Translations under genes and position numbers: made by a program
Shown: positions 11,874 to 23,543 of the stretch, in pieces
Position numbering within the stretch: the stretch's first letter is position 1
Layout: each line of letters opens with the position of its first letter
The notes under the pieces: generated by a model
Seen by the model: the letters and a program-made list of their open reading frames with translations, nothing else
Databases searched by the model: none
Told to the model about the DNA's origin: nothing
Assembly: GCA_950022655.1 (NCBI GenBank)
Contig: OX465590.1
Span: 37,399,218 to 37,463,217 of the forward strand
From: Alentia gelatinosa
Taxonomy: Eukaryota > Annelida > Polychaeta > Phyllodocida > Polynoidae
DNA: 64,000 nucleotides
Direction: 5' to 3'

Positions 11874-13210
11874 TAGAGTTAATATTAGAGTAACGGATGA
11901 AACAAGTTCTTCTATTGACAGGGTTATTACAAATTGTAACAATTGTAAAAAAAAAAAGAGGTATTATTGAAATAAGTATAAATGATCATAGTCCAGTCAA
12001 TGTAATAACAGGCAAAATACCCAGGGTTACTATAAAGGATTCTTTTGGAGGAAGAGCTCATAGGTGTTTCTAAGAAGAAAAATATATTAATGATATCAAA
12101 AATGCAGACTGAACTGAATTTAAGAAGAGTGAAAATGTTGACTGGGCTTGGGATGAGATGTACTTGATATTTAAAACTAATTTAGACGAACAGTGCCAGA
12201 TAAAAATATTTAAGATTAATGAAGTAAAGGAGCCTTGGGTTACCAACGAAGCATTAGAGTCTATTAAGGAATAAGATAGGGCTCTCAAGAAAGCTAGAAA
12301 ATCAAACAGGCAGGAGGACTGGCTCATAGCCATGCAGATAAGAAACAATTAAATAAACAACTCGAGAGGTTGAAAGTTAAATCTATAAAAGACAAATTCG
12401 AAATGTCAAAATGGGATGGGAAAAAGTTCTGGCAAAATATCAACTCATTGCTTCCTGGAAAAACAGATCAGGGCAAAATTGAAATTATTGATAGTTTATC
12501 AAACAAGGTAGTTGATGATGTAAATACCCCAATGATCATTAACAATTATTTTTCAGAAATAGGGGCAAATAGGGGCACATTGATTTAGTGGGGGATATTA
12601 CATGAGACAAAACTTTCTGATTTCCTAGATCACTGCTGAACTTTTGATCAAGTATAAATCTAGTCTACCCTGGTGATTTGCTACCAAAATCAACATCTTC
12701 CTCATTGTGATACTCCACATCTTCCTCCTCCAAGTAAAAAAAAGAAACCCAATAGGGACAAGTATAAAGAATAGTTCATACTTCATTGGGGAAAAATATT
12801 GAATGAACACAAAAGGCAGCAATGAAAGATATATTCAAAACTGAAATGAAGAATGATCTTTTACAAACTTTTATCCAAGAGAACACTAATTTAATGGACT
12901 GAGTGTTGTCATCAGATAACAACTAGTGTAATTTTATTGTTCATTATTTACATTTCTTTTGTTTACTTCTGTGGAATGACTGACTCTCCTGTCTTGTTTT
13001 GTCCTATGGGAAGATCTACCCCAGACGACATATTGTGTCTATGTATGTTTAGGGGAATAAAAAAAAAAGTATGTGATGAAATACATTTATGAATTCAACC
13101 TGCCCCTGAAATGGGCACTGTACAAAGGTTGCCCGGTGGTGCATCTGGGGATTTATCCTGGTGCATAATCATGGACCCCATAACAGACCATTTCCACCTG
13201 ATGACTTAGT

Positions 13211-14127
13211 ATTTACTTTTTTATATATATATATTTTTAATAATGTTTATTTCCACAATCTGTTTACAAAAACAGTTCTTCCATGTGGAGCACTGTAATG
13301 AGTACTCACATTTACAACACACAAATGATTGGTATAATGATGCACATGAGAAAAAAACAGAATTATGATGTAGAAAGATGAATATGAACAAACCAAAATG
13401 TAGAAGAGGAACTTGATGTTAAATCCGATTTCTAAGTTTTTTTTCCCAACTTAATTTTTTTTGCCATGGCGCTTCTTGTAACTACTCGCAGATGTTCTGC
13501 TTCCGAACAAAACAGATTTCATTTGGGAAACATTCATTGTGATAGCATTGCTACAACACCAGTCTTCCACAGCCTCAACATCCACTTGCAGTTTTTCAAC
13601 CACTACTGCCTCCTTAAGTCCCGACACAAAAATGACCAAATCGTCTTCATATTGTATATGTGTGCAGTGGGTTAGTTTGTCACATATGTCGTTTACATAC
13701 AGATTGAATAAAGCCGGCCCCAGAATAGAGCCTTGCGGGACTCCATAGCATACTTCCATACCTGTACTCGTTACATTGTTTATTCTCACACTATTTGTCC
13801 ATTCGCTAAGATAGTTTTCTAACCATTTGTACAATTTATCACTAATTTTATATTTATATTTAAGTTTGGCTAACAGGATATGCCTAGGTAGGCTGTCCAA
13901 CGCTTTTTTGGCATCGAAGAAACATGCAGCTGCTATTTCTGCTTTGTCTTTATTTACAAAAATGTCCTCTACAAATTTAAAAATCGCATCCCCAGTACTC
14001 CTTCCTGCCCTAAACCCGAACTGGGAGTCGCTCAAAAATTTATTTGTCTCATGGTTTAGAAATCTATTGACAATTTTCTCAGTTATTTTAGATGGGATCG
14101 GTAACAGGCTGATTGGCCTGATTTACT
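13211..14127 (-). mobile_element. 5'-truncated LINE with target duplication
   Basis: A minus-strand LINE inserted in a repeat whose uninterrupted copy is at 6.55-6.72 kb. ATTTACTT flanks both sides. The 3' end is an A/T-rich tail (about 13217-13245). The reverse transcriptase fragment is at 14120-13451. Confidence 0.85.
13451..14120 (-). pseudogene. LINE reverse transcriptase with YEDD active site
   Basis: Reads ISLLPIPSKITEKIVNRF, SDSQFGFRAGRSTGDAI, AACFFDAKKALDSLPRHILL, CYGVPQGSILGPALFNLYVN and QYEDDLVIFVSG. The catalytic motif is YEDD where YADD is normal, and DAKKALD replaces the usual D.KKAFD. An uninterrupted frame of about 220 codons remains, so the fragment is young but predicted dead. 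Confidence 0.85.
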
Positions 14128-14215
14128 TCATTGGTTGGAGAGCACAATTTCTATCTCACAAAGAAACCTGAAGATAATCCCTGCCTAAGCTACAGCTGAG
14201 TATATATTTCCAACA

Positions 14216-15164
14216 GACAAACTGGTGAGGTTCCTATATGTGCGAATAGGGTTATGGTACAAAATCATCATCACTGAGGTAAAGGCCTTCTTTTTCATGG
14301 GAGGTGACCACTGGGGAATTGATAGCGTGCACCTGCTGTCTGCCACTGATTAAATGTATCCAGTTACATTTAATTGGTGAGCTAAAATATCATGCAGCCA
14401 CATTGCTTGATGTTACAAATAGAATATTTTCGATTTTTTAAAAATTCAGATCAAAAGGTAACTTTTACCAATAGTGGGTGTTCTTACATGTAGTCAGTTC
14501 GCAGATAACTTATATACTATACAATTAGACATAGTTTGTCAAATCCTATCTCAGAGTTTTGAAGCATTACACATAATCCATATAAAGGGAGTATATGCAT
14601 TAATATTTACATGTTTGATAAGTAACACAGAACATAATACAGACATGTTCACATGACAGGGCCTTAACAGGACAATACATGTACAGGACAGTAATAGAAG
14701 TGTGCTAAATATATACCTTCTGAGGATTTCTTAGAGAAAAGCGCAGGAGATAAGATATATATATCATTATCTATATATCATATGACAGAAGGGAAAAATC
14801 CCTTTTGCATTGAATATCATGGTTTAGCTCTGGATAATTTTTTGATAACCTGCTTAATTTTTTTTGTTTCCACTATGGATTGTCTTTCATTGGGTAACTG
14901 GTTCCATGATAACATATCTTCATATACAGTTGATGTCTTAAATCGTCCAAAAACTACACAAACCAAGTGAATAGGCTCCCAATGCTATCATAGTATAGTT
15001 AGATTTCCCCCCCCCCCATATATACATAGGTACATGTTAAGTCTTACCAGGATATATTTTATTCCTGTGTGTGCTATATGTAGATATTGGGAGGGTTCCT
15101 TCTTTAGGGAGTCAATCGTTTCCACACTAAAACTACACATGTATATTGTGTTTATGAAGAAGAA
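14216..15164. other. No gene recognised
   Basis: AT-rich DNA with a poly-C (about 15007-15017). The part nearest 15165 may be the rest of the gypsy LTR. Confidence 0.4.
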
Positions 15165-15265
15165 TCACTAGTCACAACAGTCATGTTGATAAACCCAAAC
15201 GGAAGTGTTTATTACCATCGCGCAACAGTCTATGCTCACAATGCACGATTCCGAAATACATGACA
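15165..15265 (-). repeat. Possible edge of the gypsy 3' LTR
   Basis: On the minus strand a purine-rich AAGGAAGGAA immediately precedes TGTCATGTATTTCGG, and AATAAA follows downstream near 15215. This is where a 3' LTR should start. The other LTR edge was not found. Confidence 0.35.
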
Positions 15266-15365
15266 TTCCTTCCTTATAATATCAAAGTACATCAGTACAT
15301 AAAGTATACACACACATAACTTTTGAATAACATAACCAATACCACAGATCAAATGTTTACAAACA

Positions 15366-15787
15366 TCACATATCTAATACCTTCCATTCCTTAACTGCTG
15401 GACCACTACTGGTCTGTCTGGGCATTACCATTGGCATAGGCATGATGGTATCATATCTGGCAGATGGCCGCTGGCTGTTGTTAGGGCTACTGACAGGTCT
15501 TGATATCCTTCTAGGTGTAGATCCCGGTGTCGGCACACAGGGAGTAGTCACGCTTGGTAGAGTATCGGTATGTGCAGGTGGTTGAGTGGTACTGGAACAG
15601 GTAAGATCGGTGCAGGAGTCTCAGGTGTAACAGTATTGGGAACATGAGGGTAGGGAGGCTGTGGCTTAACTGGCCCATCCTTTGTTACGTCTCTCGGGTG
15701 AGAATTAGGTCGGGTATTGTCTGGTATCATGTGGTCAGCATGAACTCTTCTGCGGCTTTGGCCAAACTTGGCCGCTACATGAACCAC
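15366..15787 (-). pseudogene. Gypsy integrase C-terminal tail
   Basis: HVAAKFGQSRRRVHADHMIP followed by a Pro-rich tail; this resembles the C-terminal end of gypsy integrases that precedes the 3' LTR. A frameshift occurs at about 15548. Confidence 0.5.
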
Positions 15788-15969
15788 ATAGGTGAGCGGT
15801 CCCTCAATCTCTAAAATAACTCCATTAATCCACTTTTCCCGTCCTCCCCTGAATTTCCTAACCTGAACTGGCTGTCCAACATCGTATTGTCTGTATGCTG
15901 CTCTTGGTCCATCATGAAGCTCATTGGATCACAGTTGAGACTCTTCGGCACGTCGTTGTAAGCTAGGTT

Positions 15970-16998
15970 TCACCAGCGATAGAAGGGTTTGTGGAGCCTT
16001 GCACACCACCAGCTTGGTGGGAGTCCTGCCAGTTGTTGAGTGCGGCAGATTTCGCTATTTACCCAGAACATCTGATATGCAGGAACCAATTGGTTTAGAT
16101 TGAGAAGATTTCTTGAACATCCTCTTAAATGTCTGAACATGACGTTCAGCCAAACCATTGGTAGGAGGATGATATGGAGTATATGTTTGACTTTTTTCCC
16201 TTGAAAAAATGATCTAAACTCCTCAGAAATGAACTGGGGACCATTGTCACTTACTAAAATCCTGGGAAGTCCGAAACATGAGATGACCTCCTCTAATTTC
16301 TCAATTGTGACTGAGGATGTAGTATGAGTCATGTGGAAAACCTCCAACCAATTTGAATAACTGTCCACTAGTAGAAAATATTATTGACCATCCATCTCTA
16401 AAACACCCACATGAATGTGCTTCCATGGCTCTGTAGCCCAGGGCCAAAATACTAAGGACGTTGCCATGGGCATCGGCTGAAATTCTGCACATGTGCCACT
16501 GGCACGAGACATGTCCTCAATGTCTGCATCCATAGATGGCCACCATATAAATGAACGTGCCATGGCCTTCATTTTCACCATGCCAGGGTGACATGAATGT
16601 AGTTCATCCAGAAGCTGATCCTGCAACGACGAAGGCACTATCACACGTCTGCCCCACAAAAGGCACCCGTCCTCAAGAGACAGGTTGAAACAATTTCTAC
16701 AGTATGCCTGCAATGCAACATCGTCACAATGTTTTGGCCATCCATGCAAAGTGAACTCATAGGCCTTTGACAACACTTTATCAGTTTTCATACATTTGAC
16801 TATCTCCGCAGCCATCACCGGTGAATTGTCAACCGTCAAATGGAACATATAAACTTCATCCACATCACGTTCTTTGCATGAGCCAACCGGTAGTCTACTA
16901 GTTAAGTCTGCTGGAGCATTATCCTTAGATTTCCGGTAACGTATATCATAACTGTAACCTGCCAACAGAAGTGACCAACATGTTAGCCATGCTGCCAC
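15970..16998 (-). pseudogene. Gypsy RNase H end and integrase
   Basis: 16998-16381 reads SYDIRYRKSKDNAPADLTSR (RNase H/tether), then an integrase H2C2 zinc-binding region (LHSCHPGMVKMKAMARSFIW with Cys residues downstream). 16368-15970 reads the catalytic core with VDSYSNWLEV and VSDNGPQFISEEF. The frame shifts between them at about 16375 and again after the second Asp. Confidence 0.85.
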
Positions 16999-17147
16999 CA
17001 GTGGTGGTATGCCATACTTGGGACCAAATATTCAGGTCAACGGCTCATGATCAGTGATCAGTACAAAGGGCCGGCCATACAAATACAGATGAAATCTCTT
17101 TAAACCAAACACATTGGCCAGACCTTCTTTTTCTATTTGGGCATAGT

Positions 17148-17522
17148 TCAACTCGGCCTGGGATAGTGACCTAGATGCAAAAGCAATTGGTTTCTCTGAA
17201 CCATCTTCCATTTTATGACTAATGACCTAAACCCTAAACCATATGGACTTGCGTCAACTGACAACACAACTTCTTTCTTAGGATCATAATGCACCAAAAT
17301 TTTGTTGCTTGACAACTCCCGTTTTGTAAACAAAAACGTTCCTTCACAATCTTTTGACCAGATAAAATCAACACCCTTACCCAGCAGGGAATACAGAGGA
17401 TGCATTTGACTAGCTAAGTTTGGCACAAACTTACCATAAAAATTTATCATGCCCAGGAATGACCTCAACTCACCTACGTCCTGAGGTCTGGGAGCATCCT
17501 GGATAATGTCAACTTATCTCTA
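17148..17522 (-). pseudogene. Gypsy reverse transcriptase C-terminus and RNase H start
   Basis: ASGIKSVRDK then RSFLGMINFYGKFVPNLA and FIWSKDCEGTF followed by VVLSVDASPYGLGF. This continues the element left of the LINE insertion. The frame is lost after KWKMVQRNQ. Confidence 0.8.
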
Positions 17523-17905
17523 ACAGACTTAATGCCACTTGCGCTGAGAATGTAAGCCAAATACTGGATTTTTTAGTTTTTTTTGTTTAGGGTTTTTATT
17601 ATACTGGAGTTATCTGTTCAGCACAACTGCCGATCTTCCACAGGCTCCAGTTCCAATAGTCTCGATGCTCGGGTATTGTCCAGATTCTGGACTTACAGAT
17701 GGAGTCATGAGTCAAAGAATATGTTCTTAAGTACTAGCACTTCCAATAATAAGTTACTAACTCGATATATAATAAAGAAATTACCACACTCTACATTGAG
17801 GGATTGTCTCCATTGTTGCTGAAGGACTTTATACAACTTCCTATATGCATGCGATTTATAGTCTCCTTATGTACGACAGCATATGCAGTTTATAATTTGC
17901 ATGTT

Positions 17906-18918
17906 TTAGGACAGTGTGCTATCTAGGGTGTACCCTAGGTAGTCAAACTTATTTATTTGAGCTAACCTTGATCCATTATTAGTTAACATAATTGGTCTTG
18001 TGCGTTTCAACCTTTGAGCTGTACTGAATAACATGACTTTTGTTTTGGTAGCATTAGCTGAGAGACGATTGTTATTACACCATTGGCCTATTCTATTTAA
18101 GTCAAACTGCATGTCCCTTACCATGTTCTCTAGATTGTTACCCCTAATGTAGATGACTATGTCATCGGCATAGAGTTGGAAATTGCACTTGTTGATGGCT
18201 GAGTGGATATTATTAACATATACTATGAAGTAGAGCGGTCCTAAAATAGATCCCTGTGGGACCCCGCATTTCACTGGTTTGAGTTCGGATCTAGCGTTAT
18301 TGGCAGTAGTTATCCTACCCCTAATAAAAAACGCCATAGGTTTAACATTGACTCAGTGTATTTGACGGAGCGTTGAATAAAGTGATATTTATGCACCGAG
18401 GTGAATAAAAATAAGGACCAATCAGGAACGAGATAACGAAAGTAGATCCGGCAGTATTGATAAACACAGCCATCCTCCGATGAGTGTCAACACACTACTA
18501 ACATGGTTGATTGCAAAATTTTCTATGTAATTCGGTGATATGGGGTAGGATAAATACAAAACTAAACTCGAGTTGGCCTTCTCAATGTTTATACCACTCT
18601 GGTCAGGTCTGCTACTCACTACACTCGGCTAACGCCTCGTGTAGTAATACACGACCTGCCCATCGTGGAATAAACATTGACAAGGCCAACTCTCGTTTGG
18701 TTTCTACTAATTATCTGATAGCGATTAGACAGGTAGTTGGCAGACCCCTTTAGTAATCTCAGGCAAATGCCTATTTTCTCTAGCTTATGTAATAGTATGG
18801 CGTGGTTGACTGTGTCAAATGCTTTGGTCATGTCCAAAAATGTTGTTAAAGTCAACAGGCCATTGTTCATGTTTCTATGTATTTCATCAGTTACCTCAGA
18901 GGTGGTTAGAACAGTCAA
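17906..18918 (-). pseudogene. LINE reverse transcriptase palm, split by a MITE
   Basis: 18918-18716 reads TFLDMTKAFDTVNHAILLHK and ends in YLSNRYQ. After the MITE, 18309-17906 reads CGVPQGSILGPLYFIVYVNN and FQLYADDIVIYI, with the YADD active site. Removing the MITE and one copy of its TTATC duplication restores the same frame, so the LINE was there before the MITE. Confidence 0.9.
18310..18715 (+). mobile_element. Bipartite MITE, family B, inserted in LINE
   Basis: Flanked by TTATC (18310-18314 and 18711-18715). It has two parts: a module 18310-18553 bounded by the 12-bp inverted repeat TTATCCTACCCC/GGGGTAGGATAA, and a hairpin 18554-18710 with about 34-bp arms and a CGGCTAACGCCTCGTG-like apex. 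No ORF. Family copies are at 21472, 23262 and 61293. Confidence 0.85.
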
Positions 18919-18979
18919 ATGATTTGCTCTGAAACCTCCCTGTCTGTGACTCAGGAGATCAAAGCCCTCCGATATGTTA

Positions 18980-19399
18980 TCATTTTTTGTGTAATATACG
19001 CTCCATTAATTTCCCCGGACGAGGTAGTAGTGACACTGGTCTGAGGTTGTTAACCTCATTCTTGAAATTCCCTTTTTTGAGTAGAATTACATTTGCGATC
19101 TTCCAATCATTTGGGAAAATCCCTGTGTTTAACGAGATGTTGAAAAGGTGTTGTGTTTGCAAATTTAATACTTCTAGACTGTCTTTCCATACCCGTGATG
19201 AAATTGAATCGATGGCTGATGACTTATTGATATCTATATGTTCAACTACGTCCATTACATCGTCAAAGCTGATTGTAATATCATACGTGCATGTAAGTTG
19301 ATCTACACAGGCATCAACCCATGGGTCAGTGAATGACATTGCCAATCTATTCCCTATTGTTGAGAAGTAATTATTTACTACCTCATCTACATTCTGCAT
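18980..19399 (-). pseudogene. LINE ORF2, segment before reverse transcriptase
   Basis: Reads VVNNYFSTIGNRLA, then IDINKSSAIDSISSRVWKDS and IFPNDWKIANVILLKKGN and LRPVSLLPRPGKLMERI. These are the fingers of a CR1/Jockey-like LINE reverse transcriptase. A frameshift follows near 18975. Confidence 0.85.
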
Positions 19400-20061
19400 G
19401 TATTATGTGCAGTCCTTTCCCCATTTTTCTATTTAAATTATTAACAAGTCATGTATTTTGCGACCCTCATTAGTGTCCATCATTGGTGTTGGGATGTGTG
19501 TCTTATATACTTGATCGTGAGTTGGATACATGCGAGCACCCAGTGTACATTTCACTTTGCCAAATCTCAGTGATTGTAACTTTATTCATAATGACCATAA
19601 ACTCGTCGAAGGCATTTGGTAAATTTTATTACCGAGAAAAGGAGGTATGACAGAACGGTATCACACAGTATAAAATACATGCCCAGAATGAACGAAGGAC
19701 TCAAACTGGTATAAACAGTATAATGTCAGAAAATTTGATAGTCCTTAGTAGAAACTGTGGGGTGGGTGGGAGGCAAAATGTTCAAAGGAGTCTTTGATGA
19801 GCGTGCGGCATGACGTCACAACGGCCGCGATACGCTAGATGGCGCTGTATCCGGAAAGCGCGGAATGCGTCTCGTAAGCGCCAGGTGGCGCTACTCCGTT
19901 CTCCTCGGATGTCCATTAAACCTCCTCAGTCGGTCACAATGCAATAGAAATCAACTTACAGTTTAGCGGTGTCACTTTGTGTCTTACGCATGTTGTGATT
20001 GCTTGTTTGCTATATCAGTACCGTTGGTAGCACCAGGCATCCCTGGGTGGCATCAGCTGCG

Positions 20062-20949
20062 TCACGATCCGAAATGGTTTGATATGATTAAACATGGATT
20101 AAGTGACACATGAGTACACTTCCCATCACAATTTAGTATTTCTGAGAGGAAATATGAACATTTTTCCTCATTAAGTTTGACAATAAACCCTCTGAAACGT
20201 GTAAATATCTCTGCTAATGCCTGTAGGTGTTCCTCTTCAGTCTCAGTAGCAATAAGCACATCATCCACATAACAAAACACATTATCGACACCAACTAATA
20301 TCTGGTCCATTGATTACTGAAAAATGGCTGGCACAGGTTTAATACCAAAAGTGAGAAAGTGAGTCTGGTTGGCTTTATCAAACCTTTGTGAGTGTTTATA
20401 GTCAATACTTTTGATGACTTTTCATCCAGGTAGAGCTGATTAAAAGCACTAGCTAAATCTAGCTTACTGAACACCTTGGGCTTTTTACTACCATCACAAA
20501 GTTTGGCTAACATCTCTTCTACATTCGGTAGTTTGTATTCATTATCCTCAATCAACTCATTGACCTTCTTATAAATAATCACCACAAACCTGTATATTAC
20601 CCTTTTTTTCCTTTGGAACTAAAACTGCTGGCAAAGCCCACTTCAAAAAAGTCACAGGCTCAAATACCTTTGCTTTTATCAATTTGTCATATGCCTTCTC
20701 CGCGTCTGTGCGTACTGCGTAGGGAACTAGCCTCAATTTCTGAAACAAAGGTTCGACATTAGCTTTCAGGTTGACACTAGAAGTGAAACCCTTAATACCA
20801 GAATTGTCTGCGTAAAATAACTCTTTGTTTTCGTGCAACAACTTTCTCCAAGATTCCTTGAATTTACGTTTTTCAATAACCTGGGGCTGTGATTTGTTTT
20901 GGTGGACATAAAATATTTCCACCCAATTAAGTTTAACCTTGGCCAGCAA
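20062..20949 (-). pseudogene. Gypsy reverse transcriptase, N-terminal part
   Basis: Three overlapping frames carry ALPAVLVPKEKKGNIQVCGD, FSKLDLASAFNQLYLDE and FCYVDDVLIATETEEEHLQ. Frameshifts occur near 20590 and 20300. The YVDD active site is kept. Similarity stops near 20140 at CSYFLSEI, where the insertion starts. Confidence 0.85.
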
Positions 20950-21328
20950 GTCCCAAGTCCCTGCCTAAAAGATAAGGTTTATTACCTCTTACCACCAAAA
21001 GATTGATTTCTACAACCTTGGATCCATGAACACTGATGGGCACACAGACAACCCCTACTACTGGCACTTTATCACCACCATAGCTACGAAGGTGAACCTC
21101 TGAAGGCTCAACAGGATATTTTGTCAGTTTACGATAATAGACAATATCACTGATGGTAGAGAGAGATGCTCTTGAATCAATCTCCATCTTTATGGTTGAA
21201 GTGTCAATTTTAACATTAACCACATAGGGGTCAACCCTAACAGCATGATTTATGTGGCGGATGTGAAATGTGGCGGATATGTGAAATATGGCGGATGAGT
21301 CAGAGGCAGCATCATCCACGTCATCCAC
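20933..21328 (-). pseudogene. Gypsy protease fragment
   Basis: Encodes VKIDTSTIKMEIDSRASLST then a C-terminal hydrophobic strand ending LLGRDLGL, as in retropepsins. The catalytic Gly is replaced by Arg (DSRA), so it is predicted inactive. Confidence 0.7.
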
Positions 21329-21471
21329 CTCCTCTATGTGCTGCGTCGGGTGCTCACGAAGTCCTTATTGTGGGCTCCGCACTGACCCGAATGCTCCGAT
21401 GTGCACACCCGGGTAAAGCGAGGACCAGTAAATGGTCTGAAAAAATTCCTTAACCTAGAGGGGCCAGCTAA

Positions 21472-21715
21472 GAACTTATTAGAAACCGAACGAGAGTTAG
21501 CCTTGTCAATATTTATATCACGATGGGCTGGTCGTGTATTACTACATGAGGCGTAGCCGAGTGAAGTGAGTAGCAGACCAGACCAGAGTGGTATGAATAT
21601 TGACCAGGCTAACTTGAATTTGGTTTCATATTTATCCTACCCCATCTCTTCGCTTTTGTATTACTAAAATATGAATATTGACTCAATGACCAACCTGAAA
21701 TACATGCCAGATATC
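21472..21715 (+). mobile_element. Bipartite MITE, family B, truncated
   Basis: The hairpin starts at AAACCGAACGAGAGTTAGCC and has the apex GAGGCGTAGCCGAGTG near 21555. It is followed by TTTATCCTACCCC and only the first part of the module. It adjoins the gypsy protease remnant. Confidence 0.75.
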
Positions 21716-22400
21716 CATTTGTTACTTGTTATTGTCGGAGCATAGAGATACACTGTCCATGGTCGGAGCAAGTCGCAGTTCGCTGTTTGTGCCTAAGTTT
21801 TTTACCTACACAGCAGTGGTTTGGTCTGCTCTAGGAGAGGATATAGTTTGCCATGTTTTCACTGCACTTATTCTGATATTAATGTATAAGTGATTCTCAG
21901 GAGCGGAGCTGACGTCACGCAACGTTGTAACGGGTATGTGCTGGCTACACTGCACCGCTCGGTTTTATCACTTTGCAGTTTGTTTTTCCGAAAGTTGATT
22001 GAGCGCTGCAGTTTGCCATGAAGGGTTTTGCGATTTTTCCACCATTGAAACCAACGTTAACCCACTGTATATCTCTGGTAATATCTCAGTAAATAGCCAA
22101 CATAGAGAAATCAAATAAAAAATGGCATATAGCTGAGGAGCAGGGGAAGATTTTTGGTGGGTTTCTTTATATTAATTCGTTTTGCAAAGATTGTTTTATT
22201 TGGTCTTATCTCCAGTAATCTGCTGAAAAACGGATAACAGGCTGCTACAACTGTCAAAATAAAAACTTACTGAAAAGTAAATAAATATGTAGATTCAAGC
22301 ATTCATACTTCTATCCTACAAAGTTTATTGATATATCTTGTTAGAAACACATCAAACTACCTTTTATTACTCATATTAATCATGTACAGTGAGTTCAAAC
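21716..22400. other. Mostly featureless; a CpG-bearing patch
   Basis: 21905-21970 has GACGTCACGCAACG and several CpG, possibly a weak promoter. No coding exon could be tied to it. Confidence 0.3.
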
Positions 22401-22410
22401 ATTGACTTAC

Positions 22411-22554
22411 GTTACGACGGTCAAGCGATAATACCAGAAAGCTAGGGTGATCGAAAATGGCAAAACCCTTTGCCAAGTGGAGCCTCGTTTTGGTTTGAAT
22501 GTTCTGCTCCCAAGAATCCCTACCAGCGGTCTTCGACTTGATACAACCCACCAA
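22411..22554 (-). CDS. Candidate first coding exon, unidentified
   Basis: ATG at 22554 on the minus strand opens exactly 48 codons (MVGCIKSKTAGRDSWEQN...) that end at a consensus donor GTAAGT (22410-22405) in phase 0. The upstream side carries an ATTGG (inverted CCAAT) and no TATA. A possible acceptor (CGTTTTTCAG, about 22225) would add eight codons and a stop, giving a 56-residue peptide. No family is recognised and no domain is visible. Chance is a real possibility. Confidence 0.2.
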
Positions 22555-23261
22555 TAGACTGGAAATTACGACGTCAAAGCTTTAGGAGTGGCCGGCATGA
22601 AGTTGTCAGTGTCATGATCATATCAGGATTTCGGTGAGTTTACACATATATCCTGATATTCTGATAGCATTACATTCATGCACAAACTGACCAGGTTAAC
22701 TTGAGTTCGGTTAGACTCTAGTACAGCCCGTTGTCGCCAGGGCCAGGGCGCACAGGCTCTCATACTGGGACTGTTTTGCGCTGCCATTTTAAGGTGGGAA
22801 TTCCTACCCCTGCTGGTTCTAAGCTGCCCTGATTGATTTGCCAGTAACCAGTATGCTACTCTTCAAGCAGAGGTCCTAGAGTAGCTTTTACTGGGCATGT
22901 ACCAAATAAATCAGCTTGGAGAGTTATAATGATTCCCAGAATAGTGCCAGAATTGTGGTATTCTCTGGCTTGGGTTTGCACTAAAATTAGAACAGCCAAC
23001 CAAGAAATCCTTTTCTCCAATCAGTGCCTAAGGAACTGGCAAATCAGAGCTGTGCTATGTTAGACCCTTACAGACCTTAAGCAGACTAAGCGCCTGTCGG
23101 TATACCCCCTTGTCAAACTGATACTATAAATAGGACAGCCAACCACGATATTCCTCTCACTGAAGGTGGCTGGCCAGTCAGAGTCATACTCTGTTAGACC
23201 TTCACCTACCGTAACCCGAAGGTGGCACGGTGCGTGAACGGACTAGAGTTCGGTTTACTAT

Positions 23262-23543
23262 TTATCCTACCCCTTTTCAATGACTTAACAATATTAGCAA
23301 ATACGCAAATAATCACTGATAATATACAGAGAAAATTTTGTAATCATCCATATTAATAGTGTGTTGACACTCATCGGAGGATGGTCGCGTTTATCAATCC
23401 TGCCGGATCTACTTTCGTTATCTCGTCCCTGATTGGTCCGTTCTTTTATTCACCTTGGTGCATAAATAACACTATATTCAATGCTCAGTCAAATAGACCG
23501 AGTGTATGTTAAACCTATGACGTTTTTTATTAGGGTAGGATAA
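23262..23543 (-). mobile_element. Bipartite MITE, family B, module only
   Basis: TTATCCTACCCC at the left and GGGTAGGATAA at the right bound 282 bp that match the module of the 18.3-kb copy in reverse. A scrap of the hairpin arm (AGAGTTCGGTTTA) remains at the left. Confidence 0.75.

Larger units (their letters stand above)
10190..12588 (+). mobile_element. LINE ORF2, endonuclease and linker, three times interrupted
   Basis: Endonuclease remnants 10250-10640 (FDISGVSEARLKEETPNVLVN, then VYRPHDGSAEEIISTLKKAI), 11497-11622 (YILRDLSLNWLERGNALIKD) and 11874-12588 (SIDRVITNC; EPWVTNEALESIK; KWDGKKFWQNINSLLPG; NNYFSEIG). Interruptions: a TIR element 10643-11496 and a retrocopy 11623-11873. A G-rich and (GT)n tract at 10437-10475 replaces part of the endonuclease. 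The fragment ends abruptly at 12588, where another repeat starts. Confidence 0.85.
12590..14215 (+). repeat. Dispersed repeat Q, copy 2, with LINE insertion
   Basis: Second copy of the repeat at 5.2-6.7 kb. It lacks that copy's 877-bp insertion but has gained the LINE at 13.2-14.1 kb and about 120 bp at 12975-13100. Confidence 0.7.
17562..20140 (-). mobile_element. LINE inserted in the gypsy element
   Basis: A minus-strand non-LTR retrotransposon fragment that splits the gypsy reverse transcriptase. Its 3' end is an A-rich tail next to 17565-17590. Coding remnants are 19399-18980, 18918-18716 and 18309-17906. The middle is broken by a MITE (18310-18715). The region 19400-20140 belongs to the insert but shows no recognisable coding, only a CpG-rich patch at 19795-19925. 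Confidence 0.75.
15366..21328 (-). mobile_element. Decayed Ty3/gypsy element (PR-RT-RH-IN order), interrupted
   Basis: Minus-strand remnants in order: protease 21328-20933 (active site reads DSRA, where D(S/T)GA is normal), reverse transcriptase 20949-20062 (FCYVDD near 20260), reverse transcriptase C-terminus and RNase H start 17522-17148 (SFLGMINFYGKFVPNL, VDASPYGLGF), RNase H end and integrase zinc region 16998-16381, integrase core 16368-15970 (VSDNGPQF), and a C-terminal tail 15787-15366. Several frameshifts and stops separate the parts. About 2.6 kb of LINE-bearing sequence (17562 to about 20140) splits the reverse transcriptase. Domain order is the ordinary gypsy one, unlike the element at 37-43 kb. 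Gag was not found; a foldback element starts at the right edge. Confidence 0.85.

Noticed and set aside
17562..20140. A target duplication around the LINE in the gypsy element
   Set aside because: AATACT and AGTATT at the edges are inverted, not direct, so the exact insertion edges stay open.
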